32,432 nt of DNA from an uncultured Eubacteriales bacterium (GTDB lineage Bacteria; Bacillota; Clostridia; Christensenellales; CAG-138). Shown in pieces: positions 23,159 to 30,262 of this stretch. The stretch lies in the NCBI GenBank assembly GCA_902802575.1, contig CADCMN010000034.1, positions 1 to 32,432 of the forward strand, written 5' to 3'. Below the pieces are notes generated by a model. The model had not been told where the DNA came from and ran no database searches. It worked only from the letters and a program-made list of their open reading frames with translations. Position 1 is the first letter of the stretch; the number at the start of each line of letters is the position of its first letter. The translations under genes and the position numbers were made by a program.

Positions 23159-23190
23159 CTCTTGAACCCTAAGAGGGGTTGAGCTTCGGT
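23159..23190 (+). repeat. 32-bp direct repeat B, copy 2
   Basis: Identical to 22942-22973. Here the preceding bases extend the match, so 23156-23169 is a perfect 14-bp reverse complement of tRNA-Pro positions 22859-22872. Both B copies lie about 60-75 bp after an A copy, so the A-B pair as a whole is duplicated. Confidence 0.88.
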
Positions 23191-23191
23191 C

Positions 23192-23270
23192 GCTGTATAG
23201 CAAATCCCGCTGCATCCGGCGCATGAGCACCCGCTACGGACTCGATATGCCGGATGTCCACACATACAGC
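23192..23270. repeat. Nested inverted repeats
   Basis: GCTGTAT (23192-23198) pairs with ATACAGC (23264-23270), and CATCCGGC (23213-23220) pairs with GCCGGATG (23249-23256), making one long imperfect hairpin of 79 nt. It ends 2 nt from the stop codon of the orphan gene at 23272. There is no T-run on either strand, so it is not a clear terminator. Confidence 0.6.
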
Positions 23271-23271
23271 A

Positions 23272-24240
23272 TCAATCCTTTCCCAGCAAAAAGGCGCATT
23301 TGGCCCGGCGATTGCTCGTGCCGTTGTCCTCATGCCCATAGGCTTTCAGCAGCGCCTGATACAGGGACGGATCGGCCTTGATTTCTTCAGGCGTCCATTG
23401 CTCCTTGAGGGTATCGATGGCCACCCATCGTACAAAGCGGCATGGATCCTGCAGGACCTCAGTATAGAACGGAGCCGTTTTAGCGTGATCTGTCTCCGCT
23501 TTCCCCATGGCCCTCACTGCGTTTTCCCGAACTTTTACCGCATGAAACATATCGGAAAAACCGCCTTCCGCATGGGAATAGATATTGCCTTGGATGAACC
23601 TGTAAAACACATCGATATCCTTGACCCTGTCGGGGTGCGTAAACCGTGCCAGGAAACGTATCCCGTGGCCAAGGGCTTCGGAATACGCTTCAACAACGGC
23701 GCCGGTCCGGCGGCCTTGATCGGTACCGTAACTGATCTCATGGATCTTTTTTGTATAATCATGGTATTCCTGTGCCAGCGTAAATACATACTGGCGCACC
23801 AGCGGGTATACGGCGTCTCCGAAAGACAGCAGGCCCGATTCGATCTGGTCTCTGCCGACACTGTTTTCCGTGGCGTATTCCTTATACAGTCTTTTCAACC
23901 AGTGTTCCGGCCGGTTTTTATCCTCAGCAGCTTTATCGAATTGTTCCTTCTGTTGGGTGCTGCGTTTTTCTCTTTCTTCCCGGGCAGATATAAATTCTTT
24001 CTCCTTTTGCTTTCTTTCCCTGCGGGACAATCTCTTGAGCTCGTCGATCCTGCTTTGGGCGGCGCACCTGACCTCGAAGAACTGAGTTTGTCTTGCGACC
24101 TTTTTGAGATGCCAGATGCTGAAGGAGGACATGACGCTGTTCATGCTGTTGGTCCTCGCTTTTTCTTCGCTGCCTCCATAGCCGAAGCGGTTCATGTTCT
24201 CCCAATCTTTATACGTCATTCTAAAGCCAAACAAACCCAT
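23272..24240 (-). CDS. Orphan protein next to the tRNA scar, unknown function
   Basis: A 322-residue soluble protein I do not recognise. Residues 1-35 begin MGLFGFRMTYKDWENMNRFG. About 50-105 is a charged Lys/Arg/Glu helix likely to form a coiled coil. The C-terminal half (about 120-322) is alpha-helical, with a possible pair of HEAT-like helices around DPCRFVRWVAIDTLKEQW. There is no signal peptide, membrane helix or catalytic motif. ATG 24240 follows a very good GGAAAGGAG site, and a promoter lies at 24292-24320, so it looks expressed. Base composition appears less G+C-rich than in the glycolytic genes, and it lies beside a tRNA integration scar, which suggests acquisition. It is transcribed alone. 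Confidence 0.7.
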   Translation of the reverse strand: MGLFGFRMTYKDWENMNRFGYGGSEEKARTNSMNSVMSSFSIWHLKKVARQTQFFEVRCAAQSRIDELKRLSRRERKQKEKEFISAREEREKRSTQQKEQFDKAAEDKNRPEHWLKRLYKEYATENSVGRDQIESGLLSFGDAVYPLVRQYVFTLAQEYHDYTKKIHEISYGTDQGRRTGAVVEAYSEALGHGIRFLARFTHPDRVKDIDVFYRFIQGNIYSHAEGGFSDMFHAVKVRENAVRAMGKAETDHAKTAPFYTEVLQDPCRFVRWVAIDTLKEQWTPEEIKADPSLYQALLKAYGHEDNGTSNRRAKCAFLLGKD

Positions 24241-24291
24241 TACGTTGCTCCTTTCCTGCAGTCAGAGGGAAATAGTATTACTATCTTATTC

Positions 24292-24320
24292 ATTATATAT
24301 CATTATTGCAGACAGCACAA
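24292..24320 (-). promoter_or_regulatory. Promoter of the orphan gene
   Basis: TTGTGC (24320-24315), 17-nt spacer, TATAAT (24297-24292) on the minus strand, 52 nt before the ATG. The 173-nt gap to 24414 holds only this promoter and the next terminator. Confidence 0.65.
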
Positions 24321-24365
24321 GCTGATTCGCAGCTTGCAGGGATTTGCTGTATCTGAATCGTGTCA

Positions 24366-24400
24366 CAAAAAAGCCGGCTGCTTTTCATTCAGCCGGCTTT
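24366..24400 (-). terminator. Terminator after the small membrane protein gene
   Basis: A perfect 11-bp stem AAAGCCGGCTG (24370-24380 with 24390-24400) followed by TTTTTT on the minus strand, 14 nt past the stop at 24414. Confidence 0.9.
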
Positions 24401-24413
24401 GCTCTACCCTTTT

Positions 24414-24659
24414 TCAGTAGGTCGGTGAGGTCTGTTGTGACTGTCCGGGATCGATGGTGGACGTGGGCAGAAGATAGCCTTCCTCGTGGAGGAAATCCTC
24501 TGTGCTGTCCTTGATGCCAAGAACATGCTCCGTCATGGTCGAGATCCACTCGGACAGATTGCCCGACAAGAATCCCTTCTCATTCAGCTTGAACAGAACA
24601 AAACCAGATAAAACGGCGACAAGGACGACAACGCCGATAAAGCGGGTGATAGATCTCAT
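24414..24659 (-). CDS. Small single-span membrane protein, unknown
   Basis: An 81-residue protein: MRSITRFIG, then one hydrophobic helix (about 9-24), then a short exposed domain ending in a Pro/Thr/Ser/Gln-rich tail. The N-in orientation with positive residues before the helix suggests an external C-terminus. No family is recognised. ATG 24659 is chosen; AAAGGAG lies 12 nt upstream, while the upstream in-frame GTG (24671) abuts that site and would have no spacing. It follows thiI, with its probable promoter overlapping the thiI stop, and ends in a strong terminator. Confidence 0.65.
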   Translation of the reverse strand: MRSITRFIGVVVLVAVLSGFVLFKLNEKGFLSGNLSEWISTMTEHVLGIKDSTEDFLHEEGYLLPTSTIDPGQSQQTSPTY

Positions 24660-24690
24660 AAGTGTGCACACTCCTTTCCAGGAACATGAT

Positions 24691-24718
24691 TTAGTATACC
24701 ATATAAAAGTACGGTCAA
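24691..24718 (-). promoter_or_regulatory. Possible promoter of the small membrane protein gene
   Basis: TTGACC (24718-24713) overlaps the thiI stop codon, with TACTAA (24696-24691) at a 16-nt spacing. A better -10 match, TATACT (24698-24693), would leave only 14 nt, so the call is moderate. Confidence 0.4.
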
Positions 24719-25896
24719 TCGGAAATAATGTGTGAAATCCGTATGACCTCCGTGTTACGAACGGCTTCCTCGATCATGGGCTCGAAGTCCACCAGGGCTT
24801 CGCTCTCCCTGAGCTTCTGGACCTGGGGACGGGTGACGGGATGCTGGGGCACGAACACGGTGCAGCAGTCCTCATAAGGCAGGATGGAGGTCTCGAAGGT
24901 GCCGATCTTCTTGGCCCGCTTGATGATCTCCTCTTTGTCGAAACCGATCAGGGGGCGGAACACAGGCATGTCCACCGCGTCGTTGGTGACCGCCAGGCTC
25001 TCGATGGTCTGGCTGGCCACCTGGCCGATGGATTCCCCGGTGACGAGAGCAAGGGCGCCGCAGGCGCGGGCCGTGCGCTCGGCGATCTTCATCATGAGCC
25101 GCCGCATGAGGACCGTGGTCTCGGAGGCAGGACACTTATCGTAAATGGTGGTCTGGATCTGGGTGAAGGGCACCAGATAGAGATCGAAGGCGCCCGCATA
25201 CTGCGAGACGATCTGAGCCAGCTCCACCACCTTGTCCCGCGCTCGCTCGCTGGTGTAGGGATAGCTGTAGAAGTGGATGGCCGAGAGCGACACGCCCCGC
25301 TTGGCGATCATATACCCCGCCACGGGGCTGTCGATGCCGCCGGAGATGAGGAGCATGGCCTTGCCGTTGGTCCCCACAGGCATGCCGCCCGCGCAGGGGA
25401 TCTCGCCGGTATACAGGAACGCTTTATCCTGCCGGATCTCCACGGTCAAAGAGATCTGGGGATGGTGCACATCCACCTTCAGATTGGGATACGCCTGCAG
25501 CAGCTCCCCGCCCAGCTCCCGGCAGATCATCTCCGAGGTCATGGGAAAACGCTTGTCCGCCCGTCTGGCGAAGACCTTGAAAGACGCAGGTTCCTCCGCA
25601 TGGGCAGCCATGAGGCGAATGCCCAGGCTGCGCACGTCCTCCCACGTCTTTTCCCCGCAGGCGGCAATGGACACGGAGTGGATGCCGAACACCTTTTGGA
25701 GCCGTTGGGCATATTCCTCCAAATGCTCCTCCGGTAGATCATAGACAAAGATGCGGCCCTGCTCGCGGACCACGCGGGGCCGGGCGTCGGACAGGGCCTC
25801 TTCGATCTTCTCCACCAGCTTTCGCTCGAAGAAGGGGCGGTTGAGTCCCTTGAGATGTATTTCAGCATACTTGACGACCAATGCGCTGTTGTTCAT
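24715..25896 (-). CDS. thiI: tRNA 4-thiouridine sulfurtransferase ThiI
   Basis: A 393-residue cytosolic enzyme that inserts sulfur at U8 of tRNA and, in some bacteria, supplies sulfur to thiamine synthesis. It has the N-terminal ferredoxin-like and THUMP domains (about 1-165, with KYAEIHLKGLNR), then the PP-loop AANH domain with SGGIDSPVAGY (185-195), the HFYSYPYTSERA stretch, TGESIGQVASQT, and YEDCCTVF with the family cysteine. There is no C-terminal rhodanese domain, so sulfur must come directly from the cysteine desulfurase encoded 15 nt upstream. GGGAGAAG precedes the ATG. Confidence 0.96.
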   Translation of the reverse strand: MNNSALVVKYAEIHLKGLNRPFFERKLVEKIEEALSDARPRVVREQGRIFVYDLPEEHLEEYAQRLQKVFGIHSVSIAACGEKTWEDVRSLGIRLMAAHAEEPASFKVFARRADKRFPMTSEMICRELGGELLQAYPNLKVDVHHPQISLTVEIRQDKAFLYTGEIPCAGGMPVGTNGKAMLLISGGIDSPVAGYMIAKRGVSLSAIHFYSYPYTSERARDKVVELAQIVSQYAGAFDLYLVPFTQIQTTIYDKCPASETTVLMRRLMMKIAERTARACGALALVTGESIGQVASQTIESLAVTNDAVDMPVFRPLIGFDKEEIIKRAKKIGTFETSILPYEDCCTVFVPQHPVTRPQVQKLRESEALVDFEPMIEEAVRNTEVIRISHIISD

Positions 25897-25911
25897 ATGT
25901 ATCTTCTCCCA

Positions 25912-27057
25912 TTATCTTCTTCTGTATTTTCTCAAAAACTTGACCTGCTCGGAAACCACCTGAGCGGCTTTGTCCATCTCCTCCACTGTGTTGAAGGGGC
26001 AAAGGCTGAAGCGGATGGCCCCTTCCTGCCGCGGTCCGATGATACCCGCCGCCGTCAGGATGCGGTTCTTCCCCGCCTTTCTGGCGGCGCAGGCGGAACC
26101 CGTGGACACGCACACGTCGAACTGCTCCAGGGCGTGAAGCAGCACTTCGCCGCGGACGCCCATGAAGGAAAGGTTCAGGATATGGGGAGCGGCTTCCTCC
26201 AGGGAGGGACCGTTGAGCACCACATCCGGGATGGTCATCAGATTGTCATACAGCCGATGCTTGCAGACGAGCATGCTCTGCCGCCAGGCCGCCAGGTTCT
26301 GCTCATAGAGGGACACCGCCTTCTCCATGCCCAATATGCCGGGCACGTTCAGAGTGCCGGAACGCAGATTGTTCTCCTGCCCCCCGCCCATCTGCCCGCC
26401 GGCAAACCGCACGCCGGTGCGCTTATAGAGAGCGCCAACGCCCTTGGGCGCATGAAACTTATGGGCGGAGACGGAATAGAGGTCCACCCCCAGACGATCC
26501 GTATCCACCTTCATATAGGCCTGCACGCCGTCCGCATGGAAGATGGCCCGGGGGGCGTCGCGTCGGATCAGACGCGACGCAGCAGCCAAATCCGTGATGG
26601 TGCCCAGCTCGTTGTTCACATGCATCATGGATACCAGAGCCGTGTTTTCCGTCAGCGATTCCCGCAGAACGGCAAAATCCGGATAGCCCTGCTCGTTGAC
26701 GGGAAGGATCACCACGTCCACCTCCCCGCTTTGTTGAAGAGACTGAATTGGTTCGTACACAGACGGATGCTCCACCGCCGTGGTGATGACCCGCTTCGGG
26801 CCGTGCCATGGGCGAAGGCTGCCGAAGACAGCGGCGTTATTGCTTTCCGTGCCGCCGGAGGTGAAGATGATCTCCTCCCGCTTTGCGTGCAGCGGGCGGG
26901 CGACGACGCTGCGTGCTTCGTTGACCCGCTTTTCCGTCCGGGCGCCATAGGCATAGGCCGCCGCCGGGTTGAAATACTCCTCCGTCATGGCCTGCATGGC
27001 GGCCGCGGCGCACTCCGGCAACGTGCGCGTGGTGGCGCTGTTATCCAAATAAATCAT
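25912..27057 (-). CDS. Cysteine desulfurase (NifS/IscS family)
   Basis: A 381-residue PLP enzyme that takes sulfur from cysteine as an enzyme-bound persulfide. Visible are the start MIYLDNSATT, SGGTESNN (67-74), the PLP-stacking His97 in AVEHPSV, HADGVQA, the Schiff-base Lys200 in SVSAHKFHAPKG, and the persulfide Cys323 in STGSACAARK. A start four codons upstream (27069) is possible but has its AGG directly against the ATG; the family start favours 27057. It is followed by thiI on the same strand, so it is most likely a ThiI-dedicated sulfur donor rather than the general Fe-S enzyme (no iscU or iscA present). Confidence 0.93.
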   Translation of the reverse strand: MIYLDNSATTRTLPECAAAAMQAMTEEYFNPAAAYAYGARTEKRVNEARSVVARPLHAKREEIIFTSGGTESNNAAVFGSLRPWHGPKRVITTAVEHPSVYEPIQSLQQSGEVDVVILPVNEQGYPDFAVLRESLTENTALVSMMHVNNELGTITDLAAASRLIRRDAPRAIFHADGVQAYMKVDTDRLGVDLYSVSAHKFHAPKGVGALYKRTGVRFAGGQMGGGQENNLRSGTLNVPGILGMEKAVSLYEQNLAAWRQSMLVCKHRLYDNLMTIPDVVLNGPSLEEAAPHILNLSFMGVRGEVLLHALEQFDVCVSTGSACAARKAGKNRILTAAGIIGPRQEGAIRFSLCPFNTVEEMDKAAQVVSEQVKFLRKYRRR

Positions 27058-27136
27058 GAATCGTTCCATCCTGTCAAAGTATACTCTATGCTATTCAAAA
27101 AGAGGCTATCCGGTGACGATCTCTTCAAACGCACTA

Positions 27137-27165
27137 TTTATATCATAATAAATGGAAAGGCACAA
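27137..27165 (-). promoter_or_regulatory. Promoter of the cysteine desulfurase-thiI operon
   Basis: TTGTGC (27165-27160), 17-nt spacer, TATAAA (27142-27137) on the minus strand, about 80 nt before the gene. The divergent side of the 231-nt gap has two TATACT elements (27242-27254) that may serve the zinc-ribbon gene but lack a good -35. Confidence 0.65.
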
Positions 27166-27288
27166 TGAAAAAAGAAGCGTTCGCCTTCAAATGTTTACAT
27201 ATTCGTCATGTATCGGCAACAAAACCTCAACAATGGTATCTTATACTTTATACTGTTTCTATGTAAATAAGTCCAAGGAGGCTATTCT

Positions 27289-29613
27289 ATGATTTGCAAA
27301 AAATGCGGAGCCTACAATCCTGACCACGCGACCTTCTGCAAGGTTTGCGCCGCCAACCTGAAGGATCAATCCGATGAGAACGACACGCCCAAAGTCGCCG
27401 ATGCGGAAGAGACCGTCGAAAAAGAATTTCGCCCCAGGAGAGGCAATTTGAAAGCGCCTGATTTTTCTGCCGCCCGCCGTGCAGAAACCTTTAAGGCTGC
27501 GCCTAAAGCGGAGAAGCCCGTCGTGGAACAAGATGACGACGAGGAGGAAGAAGAGGAAGAAGAAGCGGCAGCGGCGAAGAAAATGCCCGCCTTCTCCCGC
27601 AACGCCGTCCCGGCGAACAAGCGCCGCATCGTTGATGAAGAGGACGAAGAAGACGAGGATGACGAGGACGACTATGAGGAAGAAGAAGTGAAGCCCGCCG
27701 GCAAGAAGTCATTCTTCTCCCGCAGCACTGCCAAGAAACGTTCCGTTGACGAAGAAGAGGATGAGGACGACGAGGACTACGATGAAGAGGACGAGGACGA
27801 CGAGGACGACGAGGAGGAAAAAGAGGAAGTAAAGCCTGCGCGCAAAAAGCCCTTCTTCGCCCGCGCCGCGGCGCCTGCCAAGAAACGTCCCGTGCAGACG
27901 GACGACGACGAAGAGGATGAGGACGAGGACGAGGACAGCGGCACGGAAAAGCTGGAGTCCGAGCCCAAGACCTCCCGATTCACCCGTCCTATCGCCAAGA
28001 AGCGTCCGATAGATGACGAGGATGACGAAGACGACGATGACGATGGCTATGAGGAAGAAGACGAGGACTATGAGGAGTATGAGCCTACGCCCCCTCGCCG
28101 TAAAAAGACCAATCGCAGCCAGAGCAAACGCGGCGGCGACGGATTCAACATCGTTACCCTGCTTATCGTATGTCTGCTGGCGATCCTGCTTATCATCATT
28201 GGCATCATCGCCTTCTGCAACATCAAGGGCGGCGTTACCAAGGCCAAGCTCCCCGGCTTCCTTCAGTTCAATTGCTCCGGGAAGGCTGCCACGGAAGCGG
28301 ATACCCAGTCGCCGAAACAGGCCACCGTGCCCGACAATTCCAACCAGGGGAACGAAAGCACCGATGCGCCGGTCACCGGATTGCCCGTGGATTATTCCGC
28401 CACTAAACTGGAGGAGGTCTTGGACAACGAGGGTCGGCCCTGCGTCAAAATCAACCTGTTTGCCAAACCCGGCGATACGGTGACCATTGTGCTGCCGAAC
28501 CAGGACGATCACGTGGAGCAGAACAACACGGCCTCGGATCAGCAGTATGTGCTGACCATTCCCCAGTCCTGCTACTATCCCAACACGCCACTCACGGAGT
28601 CCATCTATACGGTGACGCCGCAGGTCTTGGTTACTCATGCCGACGGCACGCAGGAATCTCTGAAGGTCGATTCCTTTGACATCGTCTTCCCCACTGTTCA
28701 GCTGCAGCTGAGCGATCCTGAACAGGCTCTCATTCCCACAGACGGCGTCATGGCGGCCGAGGACAACACCCTGTTCATCAAGGGCCAGGTGGACGATCAT
28801 ACCGTGACCGTCACCGTCAACGGACAGCCGGTCAAAAATATGTACAAGGGCGGAAATTTTGATTACACCTACGTCATGACCGGAGACGAGCCTCAGAATG
28901 TGACCATCGAAGCCTACAAGGCCGATTATGTGTCCACCAGCTATACATTCACCGTTAAGCCTTACGTATTCATTCCCGATCCTATGGTACTTAACGTTGA
29001 GTCTGACATCAACAAGCTGAAAGCGGACAAGCACCAGAATGTCGTCGTGAAGGGCACCACCGTGGCCGGCGCGACCCTGACGGCGACGCCCGTGGCGGAA
29101 TATCAGACTGCGGTGGTCTGCGGTGCGCCTGTCGTGGACGCCGATGGTAATTTCTCCTTCGAAGTGACTTTCAACGATAAGTACTACGGCATAGCCGCCA
29201 TCATGCTTCATGCCAAGAAGGAAGGCTACGAGGAGGGCGAAGCCACCTGTATCGTTTCCCGTATGTATGCGGATCAGAAAGCTGCCGTCACCGGTTTCGG
29301 CAAGACCAAGTCCTACCATGAGGTCTATAAGGGCATCAAGTTTGATGATGTCATGGCTGATCCTACCGCACCCGGCCTCTACCGGTTCTCCGGTAAAGTG
29401 ATGGCGTACGATGCCGCCACGGGCGTCGTCACCATGGAGATCGAGAGCTCCTCCAAGGCGAAGGCCACCATCTACGTGCTCAACGCCAGCGAAAAGTGGG
29501 AGCCCGACAAGCATGTGGGTGACAAGTATTTCCTGTACTGCACGCTCAACGGTCTGTATACCGACGGTACCAGCCTGTATGTCACGGCGTGGTTTATCAA
29601 AAAGACGAAATGA
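27289..29613 (+). CDS. Zinc-ribbon membrane protein with acidic/basic block repeats
   Basis: A 774-residue protein. Residues 3-20 form a zinc ribbon with Cys3, 6, 17 and 20 (ICKKCGAYN, FCKVC). Residues 80-270 are a disordered charge-block region: four acidic runs of Asp/Glu alternate with basic modules such as KKSFFSRSTAKKR, KKPFFARAAAPAKKR and SRFTRPIAKKR. A membrane helix lies at about 287-310. The 460 residues beyond are probably outside the cell and beta-rich, with Ig-like units (VTVTVNGQPVK, YTFTVKPYVFIPD). With the ribbon in the cytosol this is a single-span protein. Clostridial zinc-ribbon membrane proteins are common, but the charge-block region is striking. Function unknown. AAGGAGG precedes the ATG, and the stop overlaps the next gene by ATGA. 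Confidence 0.85.
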   Translation: MICKKCGAYNPDHATFCKVCAANLKDQSDENDTPKVADAEETVEKEFRPRRGNLKAPDFSAARRAETFKAAPKAEKPVVEQDDDEEEEEEEEAAAAKKMPAFSRNAVPANKRRIVDEEDEEDEDDEDDYEEEEVKPAGKKSFFSRSTAKKRSVDEEEDEDDEDYDEEDEDDEDDEEEKEEVKPARKKPFFARAAAPAKKRPVQTDDDEEDEDEDEDSGTEKLESEPKTSRFTRPIAKKRPIDDEDDEDDDDDGYEEEDEDYEEYEPTPPRRKKTNRSQSKRGGDGFNIVTLLIVCLLAILLIIIGIIAFCNIKGGVTKAKLPGFLQFNCSGKAATEADTQSPKQATVPDNSNQGNESTDAPVTGLPVDYSATKLEEVLDNEGRPCVKINLFAKPGDTVTIVLPNQDDHVEQNNTASDQQYVLTIPQSCYYPNTPLTESIYTVTPQVLVTHADGTQESLKVDSFDIVFPTVQLQLSDPEQALIPTDGVMAAEDNTLFIKGQVDDHTVTVTVNGQPVKNMYKGGNFDYTYVMTGDEPQNVTIEAYKADYVSTSYTFTVKPYVFIPDPMVLNVESDINKLKADKHQNVVVKGTTVAGATLTATPVAEYQTAVVCGAPVVDADGNFSFEVTFNDKYYGIAAIMLHAKKEGYEEGEATCIVSRMYADQKAAVTGFGKTKSYHEVYKGIKFDDVMADPTAPGLYRFSGKVMAYDAATGVVTMEIESSSKAKATIYVLNASEKWEPDKHVGDKYFLYCTLNGLYTDGTSLYVTAWFIKKTK
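27530..28090 (+). repeat. GAC/GAG/GAA triplet-rich tract in the zinc-ribbon gene
   Basis: Runs of GAY/GAR codons, mostly in-frame GAC-GAG mixtures, encode the acidic blocks. They are interrupted about every 50 codons by AAG/CGC-rich basic modules. Such tracts can change length by slippage without shifting the frame. Confidence 0.7.
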
Positions 29614-29909
29614 GAATCTGGGCTAAGGTTCTGCAAGATCATAGAATCATGCGTGAGACCGTGCGGGAGTTTTCTTCCGCACGGCCTTCCGATATGGAGG
29701 GATGGAGCGCGCTGCTGCACGATCTGTGTCAGGATCTTGATCTGTGCCGTCCCGTGATCCTGCGCAAGCATGTGAACGATCTGGTCCGCTTTTCCCGCGT
29801 GGTGTTCAAGCCCGCCGATTTTATTGAACCGGTGGATTTTGACGAATTTGAAGTAGAGATCCTGTCGGAAAAGAAAAAAAGAAGCTCAAATCCCTATTCC
29901 TTTGCATAA
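29610..29909 (+). CDS. Small conserved-looking protein, unknown
   Basis: A 99-residue soluble protein starting MRIWAKVLQDHRIMRETV and containing LCQDLDLCRPVILRKHVNDLVRF and FKPADFIEPVDFDEFEVE. It has no signal, membrane helix or known catalytic motif. From memory it resembles a family of small hypothetical proteins of about 90-100 residues in Clostridia, but I cannot name a domain. The ATG at 29610 overlaps the stop of the zinc-ribbon gene (ATGA), which argues for coupled translation; an in-frame ATG 21 nt earlier is rejected for that reason. The C-terminus is Lys-rich. Confidence 0.7.
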   Translation: MRIWAKVLQDHRIMRETVREFSSARPSDMEGWSALLHDLCQDLDLCRPVILRKHVNDLVRFSRVVFKPADFIEPVDFDEFEVEILSEKKKRSSNPYSFA

Positions 29910-29956
29910 AATCCCCTTCCGATCGGCAACCTATTGTCGAAAGGAGTGGCAAAGGA

Positions 29957-30166
29957 ATGAATGTTATTGCTCTGATCGTGATGGTCATCGGCGCTCTGAA
30001 TTGGGGGCTGATCGGGCTGTTTCACTTTGATTTGGTGGCGGCCCTGTTCGGCAATATGACCACCTTCTCCCGCATCGTATACGCTTTGGTCGGCATCGCC
30101 GGCATCTGGGGCATCGCAATGCTCTTTCAACGGAACGTGCGGCACACAGGAGAATATACCGAATGA
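29957..30166 (+). CDS. DUF378 family small membrane protein
   Basis: A 69-residue protein with two hydrophobic helices (about 3-22 and 38-57) and the pattern ALNWGLIGLF..DLVAALFG, then RIVYALVGIAGIW, typical of DUF378. Its role is unknown. AAAGGAG and a second AAAGGA precede the ATG. It is 47 nt after the small protein gene with no terminator between, so it is probably the third gene of the zinc-ribbon operon, and a terminator follows its stop. Confidence 0.88.
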   Translation: MNVIALIVMVIGALNWGLIGLFHFDLVAALFGNMTTFSRIVYALVGIAGIWGIAMLFQRNVRHTGEYTE

Positions 30167-30169
30167 CCC

Positions 30170-30203
30170 AAGGGGCTGTTCCATTCAGGACAGCCCCTTC
30201 TCT
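30170..30203 (+). terminator. Terminator of the zinc-ribbon operon
   Basis: A perfect 10-bp stem AAGGGGCTGT (30170-30179 with 30190-30199) followed by CTCTTT, just past the DUF378 stop. Confidence 0.8.
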
Positions 30204-30231
30204 TTACAGAAAAAGCGGGTTGGGATATAAT
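30203..30231 (+). promoter_or_regulatory. Promoter of the SDR gene
   Basis: TTTACA (30203-30208), 17-nt spacer, TATAAT (30226-30231), starting right after the terminator stem and 32 nt before the SDR ATG. Confidence 0.8.
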
Positions 30232-30262
30232 GGAAGCGCATCGATCCGGGGAGGTTCAGCAC

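Noticed and set aside
22962..23230. Short open frames on both strands in the tRNA scar
   Set aside because: They run through tRNA fragments, hairpins and terminator sequence and have no ribosome binding site.
27530..28090. CRISPR-like repetition
   Set aside because: The repeats are in-frame codon runs in a protein gene, without constant repeats, unique spacers or cas genes.
27709..29514. A 601-codon minus-strand open frame across the zinc-ribbon gene, with poly-Ser or poly-Val runs
   Set aside because: The reverse complement of GAC/GAG triplets gives such runs. The plus strand has the ribosome binding site, zinc ribbon and membrane helix.
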